A stretch of DNA of 64,000 nt, taken from assembly GCF_028369055.1 (NCBI RefSeq), contig NZ_JAQNCZ010000002.1, forward strand, positions 434,001-498,000. The letters run 5' to 3'. Numbering within the stretch: the stretch's first letter is position 1; each line of letters starts with the position of its first letter. The position numbers and the translations under genes are program-made. Of the stretch, positions 37,893-47,065 are shown one piece after another. The stretch is from Cognatishimia sp. SS12 (GTDB lineage Bacteria; Pseudomonadota; Alphaproteobacteria; Rhodobacterales; Rhodobacteraceae). The notes beneath the pieces were generated by a model. That model saw only the letters and a program-made list of their open reading frames with translations. It did no database searches and had not been told where the DNA came from.

Positions 37893-38821
37893 CGCGCGCG
37901 GGTCAGTTCCAGAAAGACATCTTCCAGATCGGCCTGCTCGGTGCGGATATCACTGATGCGGATGCCGTGGGCCCGCACAGCATCCAGCACCTCTTCGGCG
38001 CTGGTGCGGCTGGTGTGATACGCCATGGCCAGCGTGCCGTCCTCGCGCAGTTTGGCGCTGACGCCGTCAAGTTCAGGCAAGGCGTCGGGCAGGGTGCTGG
38101 GGGTGATCAGCAGCGTTTTAGCATCCAGCGCGCCCAGCAGGTTTTGAGTGCTGTCCTGCGCAATTTTTTCGCCGTGGTTGATGATGGCGATCTCGTCGCA
38201 CATCTCTTCGGCTTCTTCCAGATAATGCGTTGTCAGGATGATCGTCATACCGCGGGTCTTGTTGAGCATGCGGATATTGTCCCAAAGCATCTGGCGCAAT
38301 TCGATATCGACCCCGGCGGTGGGTTCATCCAGCACCAGAATTTGTGGATCATGCACCAGCGCCTTGGCCAGCAGCAGCCGACGCCGCATGCCGCCTGACA
38401 GGGTGCGCGCATAAGCGTTGGCCTTGTCTTCAAGCCCGACAAGTTTCAGAATCTCGTCGCTCCTGCGCTGGCGGCGCGGCACGCCATAGAGCCCGGCCTG
38501 CACCTCAAGCGCGGCGCGCGGGGCAAAAAACGGATCAAAATTCAGCTCCTGCGGCATGACACCAATGGCGGCACGGGACTGGCGCGGGTTCTGATCCTGA
38601 TCAAATCCCCAGATTTTCACCTGCCCGGCGCTTTTGCGCACAAGACCCGCCATGATATTGATCAGAGTGGATTTTCCGGCCCCATTGGGCCCCAAGAGGC
38701 CAAAGATTGATCCGGCTTTCACCGTCAAATCGACACCCTTTAGGGCCTGTTTGTCCGGGGTGCTGCCACTGCCGCGATAGGTTTTTGTCAGCCCGCTGAT
38801 TTCAATTGCATTCTCAGCCAT
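37889..38821 (-). CDS. ABC transporter ATP-binding protein (YadG/DrrA-like)
   Basis: This 310-residue ATPase has Walker [18 protein letters not shown] near residue 43, signature [18 protein letters not shown], Walker [13 protein letters not shown] and switch His in [15 protein letters not shown]. The ~80-residue C-terminal extension is typical of export systems of the YadG/NodI/DrrA group. No permease gene adjoins it: upstream is a zinc-finger gene on the other strand and downstream a convergent glycosyltransferase. Its membrane partner must be encoded elsewhere. Confidence 0.92.
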   Translation of the reverse strand: MAENAIEISGLTKTYRGSGSTPDKQALKGVDLTVKAGSIFGLLGPNGAGKSTLINIMAGLVRKSAGQVKIWGFDQDQNPRQSRAAIGVMPQELNFDPFFAPRAALEVQAGLYGVPRRQRRSDEILKLVGLEDKANAYARTLSGGMRRRLLLAKALVHDPQILVLDEPTAGVDIELRQMLWDNIRMLNKTRGMTIILTTHYLEEAEEMCDEIAIINHGEKIAQDSTQNLLGALDAKTLLITPSTLPDALPELDGVSAKLREDGTLAMAYHTSRTSAEEVLDAVRAHGIRISDIRTEQADLEDVFLELTRAR

Positions 38822-38905
38822 TGCGTCTCTTGCCCCCGGCGCATTGTTCCCTCATATTCGCGCATAGCCAAATTGGACCCCAGCGACAACCAAGAGGGAT
38901 TGCAA

Positions 38906-39088
38906 ATGTCGATCGAAGCGCCAGAAACCAAGATCGTTGACAGCTACCGCGTGGCCTGTGACGGCGGCGAAGGTGCGCTGGGCCATCCCCGGGTCTGGCT
39001 GAGCATTCCGCATGACGAAGGCTTTGTGGAATGCGGTTATTGCGACTGCAAATTCATCCACAAGGACAAGGCCGCGCAAGCCGCCTAA
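38906..39088 (+). CDS. Small zinc-finger domain protein (CHCC type, NDUFS6-like)
   Basis: This 60-residue protein has cysteine and histidine spacing like the zf-CHCC domain of the complex I accessory subunit NDUFS6: [20 protein letters not shown], then [10 protein letters not shown]. The ATG at 38906 (MSIEAPETK) is chosen, with AGAGGG upstream; an ATG-less extension reaches 38873. In alphaproteobacteria such proteins are candidate complex I assembly or zinc-binding factors, but no complex I gene is nearby. Confidence 0.88.
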   Translation: MSIEAPETKIVDSYRVACDGGEGALGHPRVWLSIPHDEGFVECGYCDCKFIHKDKAAQAA

Positions 39089-39093
39089 ACCGC

Positions 39094-39753
39094 TCAGATA
39101 TGCGTCTGCGCATAGTGCCGTTCTGGCGTTTCCAGATGCGGCACGGCGTTGAACTGCGTCAGCATCGGGCGCTCCAGCAGCATTTGCCAGCGGTGAACAG
39201 AGCTGTTCATGATCGCCAAACAGAGCTGCGCCCAGCCATCGATCTCAAGCCGCAGCGTCTCGCGCATGACCGTGCTGATCAGCCCCCCCGAGGTGATCAC
39301 CAGCGCCCGGCCTTTGCCTGCGGCAATGTCGGCGGTAACGTCGCTGACACGCGCGGCGAAATCGCCAAAGCTTTCGTCCACATTCTCAAGCGAATCGCTG
39401 GCCCAGGCCGCGAGCACCTGCGGCAGATGCGCGGCGAATTCCTCGCGGCTGGTGGGTGGGGCCAGCCCGTGCTGGGCCTGCATGGCCTGCTCAAGCGAGA
39501 AATAGGGAAACTCGTTTAGGCGCGGATCCACGGTGATCTCGCCAAAGGTGGCGGCCCCCATGCTTTCGGCGGTTTCAATATGACGCTGGAGCGTGCCGCA
39601 ATAGACCCGTTGGTAATGATCGCCCGTCTGGTGCAGGTATTCGCCGAGCCAGCGCGCTTGCTGATGGCCGAGGTCTGACAATCTGTCATAGCTGGCCTCA
39701 TCCCGTGCGCCGGTATTGGCCTGCCCGTGTCGAACGAATGTAAGCTGCGCCAT
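39094..39753 (-). CDS. Histidine phosphatase family protein (phosphoglycerate mutase-like)
   Basis: This 219-residue protein begins AQLTFVRHGQANTGARDEAS with the catalytic RHG motif (His9). The second conserved His is replaced in context by ALVITSGGLISTV, where the usual motif is (V/S)HG. The proton-donor Glu fits LQRHIETAESMG or a nearby acid. The substrate is unknown. ATG 39753 is preferred over 39813, which adds 20 unrelated residues. It is convergent with the zinc-finger gene (5 bases apart). Confidence 0.85.
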   Translation of the reverse strand: MAQLTFVRHGQANTGARDEASYDRLSDLGHQQARWLGEYLHQTGDHYQRVYCGTLQRHIETAESMGAATFGEITVDPRLNEFPYFSLEQAMQAQHGLAPPTSREEFAAHLPQVLAAWASDSLENVDESFGDFAARVSDVTADIAAGKGRALVITSGGLISTVMRETLRLEIDGWAQLCLAIMNSSVHRWQMLLERPMLTQFNAVPHLETPERHYAQTHI

Positions 39754-39947
39754 CTTCTGCCCTCGCGTTGCGATCCTTGGATAGGGGCTTTTCAGAGCCG
39801 ATGAAAGCATCAATCTGCGAGCAGAGCAGAGAAAAGCCGCCGTCTATCCGGGCGGGGCAATTGACGGGAATTCACGGCTTTGCGTCGCTATGATGACTGT
39901 CCATGCCATCGATTTCGGCTAAGGTGAGCGCAAGATGAGGAGCCCGC

Positions 39948-42725
39948 ATGTCTGATCCCCTGCCCAACACCGTCACGTTTTTGCTGGATGGCGATGAAAT
40001 TACCGTGCCCAAGGGGCAGACCATCTGGGAAGCGGCCCATGGCCGCGGCCTTGTGATCCCGCACCTCTGCCATAAACCGGCCCCGGGGTATCGCCCCGAT
40101 GGCAACTGCCGGGCTTGTATGGTGGAAATCGAAGGGGAGCGCACGCTGGCCGCCTCCTGCATTCGCGAACCCAGCGACGGCATGGTTGTCACCACCGATT
40201 CTGCGCGCGCGACCTCGGCACGCAATATGGTGATCGAGATGCTGATTGCCGATCAGCCCGCCCGCGAGACGGCGCGCGACAAATCCAGCCACCTATGGGA
40301 CATGGCGGATCTGAACGGCGTCAGCGAAAGCCGCTTTCCCAAGCTGGAAGAGGGGCGCATTCCGCTGCTCGACAACTCACATGTGGCGATGCAGGTCAAT
40401 CTGGATGCCTGCATTTCCTGTAATCTCTGCGTGCGCGCCTGCCGCGAAGTGCAGGTCAATGATGTGATCGGCATGGCCGGGCGCGGGCATGAGGCCTATC
40501 CGACCTTTGACATTGCCGATCCGATGGGGGCCTCAACCTGCGTGGCCTGCGGCGAATGTGTTCAGGCCTGCCCCACCGGCGCGCTGATGCCCGCAACCGT
40601 GATGGATGATCAGCAAGTCGGCGACAGCGCCGATTTTGACAGTGAAACCGAAAGCGTTTGCCCCTTCTGCGGCGTGGGTTGCAAAGTCAGCCTCAAGGTC
40701 AAAGATGGCAAGGTGAAATACGTTGAGGGCATCAATGGCCCCGCCAATGAGGGGCGTCTTTGTGTCAAAGGGCGCTTTGGCTTTGACTACATCCACCATC
40801 CGCACCGCCTGACCAAGCCGCTGATCCGGCGCGCAGATGCCCCGCCCAAGGGGCTGAACGTTGATCCCGGCAATCTGGATACGCATTTCCGCGAAGCGAC
40901 ATGGGATGAGGCGCTGGATCTGGCCGCCAAAGGGCTGATGACGCTGCGCGATCAAGATCCAAAAGCCGTTGCCGGGTTTGGCTCGGCCAAATGCACCAAC
41001 GAAGAAGCCTATCTTTTCCAGAAATTCATCCGCCAAGGGTTCAAGCATAACAACGTCGATCACTGCACCCGGCTGTGTCACGCCTCATCTGTGTCTGCGC
41101 TGATTGAAAACGTTGGTTCTGGCGCGGTGACAGCGACGTTTAACGAAATCGAAAACGCCGATGTGGCCATCGTGATCGGGGCCAATCCGATCGAAAACCA
41201 TCCGGTGGCGGCCACCTATTTCAAACAGTTCACCAAGCGCGGCGGCAAGTTGATCGTGATGGATCCGCGTGGTGTCGGTCTGCGCCGCTTTGCTGATGAA
41301 ATGGTGCAATTCCGTCCGGGGGCTGATGTTTCGCTGCTGAATGCGATCATGCATGTGATCGTCGAAGAAGAGCTGTACGATGCGGAATACATCGAAAAAT
41401 GGACAGAAAACTGGGACGCTGAAAAGGCCCATCTGAAGCAATTCAGCCCCGAGGCCATGACCGATATCTGCGGTATCGACCCCGATCAAATCCGCCGCGT
41501 TGCGCGTACCTTTGCTGGGGCCAGGGCGGGGCTGATCTTTTGGGGGATGGGCGTCAGCCAGCATATTCACGGCACAGATAATTCGCGCTGCCTGATTTCG
41601 CTGGCGCTGATGACCGGCAATGTTGGCAAGCCCGGCGCAGGGCTGCATCCGCTGCGCGGGCAAAACAACGTGCAAGGGGCCTCAGATGCGGGGCTGATCC
41701 CGATGTTCCTGCCTGACTATCAGACCGTGACCAGCGATGATGTGCGCCGGTCCTTTACCGATGTCTGGGGCGGCGGCGATTTTTCCAATGAGCCGGGGCT
41801 GACCGTCACCGAGATTGTCGATCAGGTTTATGCGGGCAATATCAAAGGCATGTATATTCAGGGGGAAAACCCGGCCATGTCCGACCCGGATGTGGATCAT
41901 GCGCGGGATGCGTTTGCCAAGCTTGAACTGATGATCGTGCAGGATATCTTCCTGACCGAAACCGCCAATTATGCCGATATTATCCTGCCTGCCTCGGCGC
42001 TGTATGAAAAGAATGGCACCGTCAGCAACACCAACCGTCAGGTGCAGCGGGTGCGCCCTGCCGTCACGCCACCGGGCGAAGCGCGCGAGGATTGGCGCAT
42101 CACGGTTGACCTGGCCCGGCGCATCGGCCTGCCGTGGGACTACCCCGACGTGTCCGAAGTCTTTGCCGAAATGAAGCTCAATATGGCCAGCCTTGACAAT
42201 ATCACTTGGGAACGGCTTGAGACTGAAACTGTGACCTACCCATCGCTGTCGCCCACCGATCCGGGGCAGGCAATTGTGTTTGGTGATGGGTTCCCACGCG
42301 ATGAAGGCCGCGCGCGCTTTACTCCGGCCAATGTGATTGCGCCAGATGAGGCCCCGGATGCCGACTATCCGATGATCATGACCACTGGCCGGCAACTCGA
42401 GCATTGGCATACAGGGTCCATGACCCGCCGCTCCAAAGTGCTGGACGCGGTGGAGCCGGAAGCCAATTGTTCGCTGCATCCCAAGACTCTACGCAAACTG
42501 GGTGTGCAGCCGGGCGACATGATCCGGCTGACTACGCGGCGCGGCAGTATCGACATTATGGCCCGCGCCGACCGCGCGGTAGCAGAGGATATGGTGTTTG
42601 TGCCCTTCGCTTATGTTGAGGCCGCCGCCAATGTGCTGACCAATCCGGCGATTGACCCCTATGGCAAGATCCCGGAATTCAAGTTCTCGGCGGTGCGTGT
42701 GGAAAAGGCAGAGGCGCTGGGCTGA
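39948..42725 (+). CDS. Formate dehydrogenase alpha subunit (molybdopterin, cysteine-type)
   Basis: This 925-residue enzyme oxidises formate to CO2. Domains in order are an N-terminal 2Fe-2S ferredoxin fold (IPHLCHKPAPGYRPDGNC), a His-Cys cluster region, two 4Fe-4S clusters (CISCNLCVRAC, CVACGECVQACPTGAL), the Mo-associated 4Fe-4S motif (VCPFCGVGC), the molybdopterin oxidoreductase core and a C-terminal dinucleotide-binding domain (MTTGRQLEHWHTGSMTRRS). The Mo ligand is Cys377 in CTRLCHASS, not selenocysteine. No beta/gamma subunits or FdhD maturation gene are adjacent, so partners are elsewhere. Confidence 0.93.
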   Translation: MSDPLPNTVTFLLDGDEITVPKGQTIWEAAHGRGLVIPHLCHKPAPGYRPDGNCRACMVEIEGERTLAASCIREPSDGMVVTTDSARATSARNMVIEMLIADQPARETARDKSSHLWDMADLNGVSESRFPKLEEGRIPLLDNSHVAMQVNLDACISCNLCVRACREVQVNDVIGMAGRGHEAYPTFDIADPMGASTCVACGECVQACPTGALMPATVMDDQQVGDSADFDSETESVCPFCGVGCKVSLKVKDGKVKYVEGINGPANEGRLCVKGRFGFDYIHHPHRLTKPLIRRADAPPKGLNVDPGNLDTHFREATWDEALDLAAKGLMTLRDQDPKAVAGFGSAKCTNEEAYLFQKFIRQGFKHNNVDHCTRLCHASSVSALIENVGSGAVTATFNEIENADVAIVIGANPIENHPVAATYFKQFTKRGGKLIVMDPRGVGLRRFADEMVQFRPGADVSLLNAIMHVIVEEELYDAEYIEKWTENWDAEKAHLKQFSPEAMTDICGIDPDQIRRVARTFAGARAGLIFWGMGVSQHIHGTDNSRCLISLALMTGNVGKPGAGLHPLRGQNNVQGASDAGLIPMFLPDYQTVTSDDVRRSFTDVWGGGDFSNEPGLTVTEIVDQVYAGNIKGMYIQGENPAMSDPDVDHARDAFAKLELMIVQDIFLTETANYADIILPASALYEKNGTVSNTNRQVQRVRPAVTPPGEAREDWRITVDLARRIGLPWDYPDVSEVFAEMKLNMASLDNITWERLETETVTYPSLSPTDPGQAIVFGDGFPRDEGRARFTPANVIAPDEAPDADYPMIMTTGRQLEHWHTGSMTRRSKVLDAVEPEANCSLHPKTLRKLGVQPGDMIRLTTRRGSIDIMARADRAVAEDMVFVPFAYVEAAANVLTNPAIDPYGKIPEFKFSAVRVEKAEALG

Positions 42726-42749
42726 GGCCCGCGCGGGCGTCTTGAAAAT

Positions 42750-42983
42750 TCAGCTGCCGCTGCGCACAAATCCGCGTTTTAGCGCGCGCTGACGGCGGCG
42801 GTCCGCCTCCAGCGAGGCCTCGCGCAGATTGCCAAAGGTTTTGCTCAGCGCTTTGCCTTTGCGGCCCGCAATGCCCCATTCCAGAAACACAGTGATATTG
42901 TCGAAAAGATCATAGGCAATCTCGACCCGGTAAAACCTTGGCCGACGCGCAGCATTTTGGCGATAAAGCAGACATACAGCCAT
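42750..42983 (-). CDS. WGR domain-containing small protein
   Basis: This ~77-residue protein is essentially one WGR-like domain: RFYRVEIAYDLFDNITVFLE, then EWGIAGRKGKALSKTFGNL and a basic tail ending KRGFVRSGS. The usual WGRIG core is varied to WGIAGRKG. WGR domains occur in PARP and in stand-alone bacterial proteins and are linked to nucleic-acid binding. The ATG at 42983 is chosen; in-frame starts exist at 43013 and 43100. It is convergent with the formate dehydrogenase gene. Confidence 0.75.
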   Translation of the reverse strand: MAVCLLYRQNAARRPRFYRVEIAYDLFDNITVFLEWGIAGRKGKALSKTFGNLREASLEADRRRQRALKRGFVRSGS

Positions 42984-43184
42984 AAGTTGAGAGTACCATC
43001 TTTTCGGGCGCATGCAACTATCGTCGTCGGGTCTGAAAGGCAAGCGCGCGAACGGGCAGCCTGCTGACAATTTCTGCCAGCAAGCGCGCCGGATGACCAC
43101 GGCACATCTTGATGTGTCATATTTTATACATAAGTTGCGCTCGTTGATCCGAGGTCATGCGGCCCAGAATTGCGGAGGGATCAC

Positions 43185-44057
43185 ATGTCAGCACATTGGG
43201 ATGATCTGAAAACAGTCATGCATTTGGTGCGTGGTGGTTCGCTGGCGACGGCGGCAGATGCCCTGGGCGTCAGCTATACGACCGTGGCGCGGCGGGTGAA
43301 GCGGGCCGAAGATGACCTCGGCCTCAAACTTTTTGATCGCTTGGCAGATGGCTATCAGGCGACCGAGGCCGGGGCAGAGGTGGCGCGCAAGGCGGCCGCC
43401 ATGGAAACCGAAGAATTCAATCTCATGCGCAGTTTGGCGGGCGCGGATCAGGAACTGCGTGGCCAGTTGACGATCACCGCGCCGCAGCTGGTTTGCGCGA
43501 CCAGCCTGCTGCCCGTCTTCGAAGAGTTCACACAGCGATATCCGGATGTGGAATTGCACGTGCGCTCCTCCAGCGAACTGTTGGATCTGGGCCGCCGAGA
43601 GGCCGACTTGGCCATCCGTATCAGCGATGATCCGGGTGACAGCCTGACCGGGCGCCGTCTGGCGTCGCAGCAATGCGCGGTCTTTGGGGCCGCCCATTGG
43701 CTGGACAAGATCAAAGCCGGGCGCGATGATGACATCAAATGGCTGCTGCCCGAAAACGTTCCGGCGCGATTTCGCGCGCTTGTGCCGCAACTCAACCCCC
43801 AAAATATTCTGATGCGGCTGGATGATATGGCCGCGACGATCGAGGCGGCGAAAGCTGGCATGGGCGTTATGGTCATGCCGATGTTTTTGGGCCGCAGCTG
43901 CCCTGATCTGGTTGAACTTCCACTCATGGATCCGCAGCCCTTTCCCGAGATTTGGGCCGTTGCGCATCGTGATGTCTGGCGCTCGGCCCGGGTGGCGGCC
44001 TTCCGCGAGATCCTGATCCCGCATTTCAAGAAGACCGCGCATTTGTATATGGCGTAA
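43185..44057 (+). CDS. LysR family transcriptional regulator
   Basis: This 290-residue regulator has an N-terminal winged helix (GGSLATAADALGVSYTTVAR, RRVKRAEDDLGLKLFDR) and a periplasmic-binding-like effector domain (residues ~90-285, LTITAPQLVCATSLLPVFEE). GGAGGG lies 6 bases before the ATG at 43185. It is divergent from the WGR gene and upstream of the PhoX-family gene on the same strand. The target and effector are unknown; the 201-base region upstream contains an AT-rich imperfect dyad near 43111-43130. Confidence 0.92.
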   Translation: MSAHWDDLKTVMHLVRGGSLATAADALGVSYTTVARRVKRAEDDLGLKLFDRLADGYQATEAGAEVARKAAAMETEEFNLMRSLAGADQELRGQLTITAPQLVCATSLLPVFEEFTQRYPDVELHVRSSSELLDLGRREADLAIRISDDPGDSLTGRRLASQQCAVFGAAHWLDKIKAGRDDDIKWLLPENVPARFRALVPQLNPQNILMRLDDMAATIEAAKAGMGVMVMPMFLGRSCPDLVELPLMDPQPFPEIWAVAHRDVWRSARVAAFREILIPHFKKTAHLYMA

Positions 44058-44166
44058 GCCCGGCCAAGATTTACAAAACCGCAATATCGCTATTGCAGAA
44101 CTGTTGAATTTCGCGCGTACCAACCGCGCCTGTCAGGGCCCATGTCGGGCCACAGCAGGAGCGGAT

Positions 44167-46092
44167 ATGTCCCAAATTGATTATGATGAACTGTCTTTTG
44201 ACGATGAAGACGAACTGAAATTTCCGCGTCCCAGCACGCAGGGTTTTGACGCGGTGGTTGATCGCGCGGTGTCGCGCCGCGGGTTTTTGGGCGGCGCTCT
44301 GGCCTTTGGGTCTGGCGCGGCAGTGATGGGCACCGGCCTGCTGTCGGGCAGCGCGGCCACAGCGATGCAGGCCTCGCGCTTTGCGTTTGAACAGATTGCC
44401 CCGCAGACCGATGGCACGGTGCACGTCCCCGTCGGTTATGATTGGGATGTTCTCGTGCGCTGGGGGGATCCGCTCTTCTCGGATGCGCCGGCATTTGATG
44501 CGGCCACCGGCGTGCCCACCGAAGGCTCTGACCGCGTGTTTGGCGAAAACACCGATGGTATGGAACTGTTCCTTGTCGGCGACACAGAACTGCTGGTTGT
44601 GAATTCCGAATATGTGAATGGCAAGATCAACCTGCCCGCAGATCAAGGGGGCAAGCCGGTGTCGGCAGCCGATGTGACCCGACTGCAGAACTTCCAAGGT
44701 GTGACCGTGATGGAAGTGACCGAAACCGACGCTGGTTGGGAGGTCGTCGTCGACAGCCCTTACAACCGCCGTATCCATCACCGCACCCCGATGCAGATCG
44801 ACGGTCCAGCGGCTGGGCATGACCTGCTGAAAACCAGCGCTGATCCAAGCGGCACGCAGTCGCTGGGCACGTTCAACAATTGCGGCTCCGGGCGCACCCC
44901 TTGGGGCACCTATCTGACCTGCGAAGAAAACTTCAACGGCTATTTTGGCACCACCGAAGAGCTGTCGCTGGACGATGCCACCGCCGCTGGTTTTGCCCGC
45001 TACGGGGTCAGCACCAAAGTGGATCCGGGCCGCTACAACTATCACGGTTTTGATGCGCGCTTTGATCTGTCCAAAGAACCGAACGAGCCGCATCGTGCCG
45101 GTTACATCGTTGAGATTGACCCTGCCAACCCAGATTCAACCCCGATCAAACGCACTGCTTTGGGCCGTTTCAAACATGAAAACGCCGCCTGTGTTGTCGC
45201 GCCGGATGGCCGCGTGGTGGTCTATATGGGCGATGATGAACGTGGCGAATACATGTACAAATGGGTCAGCCGCGATGTCTATACGCCGGGGGGCGACACC
45301 TCGAGTCTGCTGAGCGAAGGCCAGCTTTATGTGGCCAAGTTCAACGACGACATGACCGGCACCTGGATTGCGCTGACGCCCGAAGACACCGGCATGTCCC
45401 CTGCTGAAATCGCCATCTTCACCCGCATTGCCGCCACGCAGGTCAGCGCCACCACCATGGACCGCCCTGAATGGATCGCCGTGAACCCCACCGCCGTTGA
45501 GGCCTATTGCTGCCTGACCAACAACTCGCGCCGCGGGGCCACCAACGACGATGGATCGCTGCGCACCAATGCGGCGGGCGAGCCGATGCGCGTCAACGCG
45601 CCAAACCCGCGTGAGGTCAACCGCTATGGTCAGATCGTGCGCTGGCGTCCGCATCGTGGCGATCATGCGGCGTCGACCTTTGACTGGGATCTCTATGTGA
45701 TGGCGGGCAACCCGACCGTGCATACGGATGGGCTTTATGCAGGCACCGCCAATATCAACGCGGGCAACCTGTTTAATTCCCCGGACGGAATGCAGATCGA
45801 CAGCACCGGGCTGATCTGGATCCAGACCGACGGCAATGACGACAACGAAGGCGACTTCCTCGGCATGGGCAACAACCAAATGCTCGCCGGCGATCCGGTG
45901 ACGGGCGAAATCCGCCGCTTCATGACCGGGCCGAACGGTTCGGAAGTGACAGGTCTGACATGGTCCGCCGACCGCCGCACCATGTTTGTCGGCATCCAGC
46001 ACCCTGCCGCCCCTTTCCCAGATGGCGAAGGCGCGCTGCCACGCTCGTCCATCGTGACCATCAAGCGCAAAGACAACGCGCTGGTTGGGTGA
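44167..46092 (+). CDS. PhoX family phosphatase, Tat-exported
   Basis: This 641-residue protein matches PhoX-type calcium/iron alkaline phosphatases (DUF839): NNCGSGRTPWGTYLTCEENF near residue 237, FKHENAACVVAPDGRVVVYM, and DRPEWIAVNPTAVEAYCCLT. A long N-region with a twin-arginine motif (SRRGFLGGAL) and hydrophobic stretch predicts folded export to the periplasm. PhoX releases phosphate from organic esters in marine bacteria. I could not find a proper Pho box in the 109 bases upstream, so phosphate control is not shown. The start is ATG 44167 with CAGGAG upstream. Confidence 0.92.
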   Translation: MSQIDYDELSFDDEDELKFPRPSTQGFDAVVDRAVSRRGFLGGALAFGSGAAVMGTGLLSGSAATAMQASRFAFEQIAPQTDGTVHVPVGYDWDVLVRWGDPLFSDAPAFDAATGVPTEGSDRVFGENTDGMELFLVGDTELLVVNSEYVNGKINLPADQGGKPVSAADVTRLQNFQGVTVMEVTETDAGWEVVVDSPYNRRIHHRTPMQIDGPAAGHDLLKTSADPSGTQSLGTFNNCGSGRTPWGTYLTCEENFNGYFGTTEELSLDDATAAGFARYGVSTKVDPGRYNYHGFDARFDLSKEPNEPHRAGYIVEIDPANPDSTPIKRTALGRFKHENAACVVAPDGRVVVYMGDDERGEYMYKWVSRDVYTPGGDTSSLLSEGQLYVAKFNDDMTGTWIALTPEDTGMSPAEIAIFTRIAATQVSATTMDRPEWIAVNPTAVEAYCCLTNNSRRGATNDDGSLRTNAAGEPMRVNAPNPREVNRYGQIVRWRPHRGDHAASTFDWDLYVMAGNPTVHTDGLYAGTANINAGNLFNSPDGMQIDSTGLIWIQTDGNDDNEGDFLGMGNNQMLAGDPVTGEIRRFMTGPNGSEVTGLTWSADRRTMFVGIQHPAAPFPDGEGALPRSSIVTIKRKDNALVG

Positions 46093-46101
46093 TGTGATCT
46101 T

Positions 46102-46128
46102 GTCTCAGGCGGCCCGCTCGCCTGAGAC
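46102..46128 (+). terminator. Hairpin after the PhoX gene, possible terminator
   Basis: GTCTCAGGCG / CGCCTGAGAC (46102-46111 with 46119-46128) forms a perfect 10-base-pair stem with loop GCCCGCT, 9 bases past the PhoX stop. It lacks a T-tract, so termination would be weak or Rho-assisted. Confidence 0.5.
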
Positions 46129-46360
46129 GCCCTGCCATGGGCATAAAAAGAAAACCCCCGTCAGCACAGGGTGCCGCGGGGGGAAAGTGGGAGTGACCTT
46201 CCCCGGAACGTTACTGAGGCAGACGAGCCGAGATTTCCGCGTTTGGAAGGAAATGAGTCAAAATCTCCGATGACTCTTAGCTACAACAGCTGGCAGGGAT
46301 TGGCTAGATATAGTGGCGCAGCAGCGGGAATATCCCCTATATTGCGCAATTTTCCGCGCA

Positions 46361-47065
46361 TCAGTGCCAAGAGACATCGCCAAGAAAGATATAGCCTGCC
46401 CCGTAAATGGTCTTGATCAGGCGGGGGTTCTTGGGGTCTTCGCCCAATTTGGTGCGCAGCCGCGAGATGCGCACATCCATCGCCCGATCAAAGCTTTCGC
46501 CAGCTGCGCCGCCCAGCGTTTCCTGCATCTGCGCGCGGCTGATCAGACGTTTAGGACTGTTGAGAAACAGCCGCAGCACCTCGCCCTCGGCATGGCTGAA
46601 AGGGGTGGTCTGACCGTCGGCGTTCTCAAGTGTGTAACTGTCGAAATTGGCGCGCCATCCGTTGAATTCGGCGATATTTGACGGGGCCGGGGCGGCGGCG
46701 CGTTCCTTGCGCAGATGCGCGCGCACCCGGGCGACCACTTCGACCGCATCAAAGGGTTTGATGATGTAATCATCTGCGCCCAGCTCCAGCCCGGTGACAC
46801 GATCCTGCACTTGCGCGCGTCCCGAAATGATGATCACCACGGCGCCCTGTTCCAGCGCCAGCCGGTGCACGAGGGTCAGCCCATCGCGATCTGGCAGGCT
46901 CAGATCCACCAGGCAAACCGCCGGGGTGGTTTTGCGCAAGAAGGCTTCGAATTCGGTCGCGCGCGCAAAGCTCATGGTGCGGAACCCCGCATCGGCCAGC
47001 GCCTCGCTGAGGATTTGGCGAATCTCAGGTTCGTCATCCAGGATTGTTATGAGCGGGTCAGTCAT
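46361..47065 (-). CDS. Two-component response regulator, OmpR/PhoB family
   Basis: This 234-residue regulator has a receiver domain (acidic pair Asp10/Asp11, phospho-acceptor Asp54 in CLVDLSLPDRDG, Lys in IIKPFDAVEVV) and a C-terminal winged helix (FSHAEGEVLRLFLNSPKRLI, RAMDVRISRLRTKLGEDP, IKTIYGAGYIF). It follows the hybrid histidine kinase on the same strand with a 4-base ATGA overlap and is its probable partner. The likely target is the divergent acyl-CoA ligase/ABC transporter unit beyond the kinase gene; this is inferred from position. Confidence 0.95.
   Translation of the reverse strand: MTDPLITILDDEPEIRQILSEALADAGFRTMSFARATEFEAFLRKTTPAVCLVDLSLPDRDGLTLVHRLALEQGAVVIIISGRAQVQDRVTGLELGADDYIIKPFDAVEVVARVRAHLRKERAAAPAPSNIAEFNGWRANFDSYTLENADGQTTPFSHAEGEVLRLFLNSPKRLISRAQMQETLGGAAGESFDRAMDVRISRLRTKLGEDPKNPRLIKTIYGAGYIFLGDVSWH

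Noticed and set aside
44058..44166. Pho box before the PhoX gene
   Set aside because: TGTCAG and TGTCGG occur 12 bases apart in a GC-rich context, which does not fit the 11-base spacing or sequence of a Pho box.
46085..46273. 62-codon frame after the PhoX gene
   Set aside because: It overlaps the PhoX stop and a hairpin, lacks a ribosome site and has no family resemblance.
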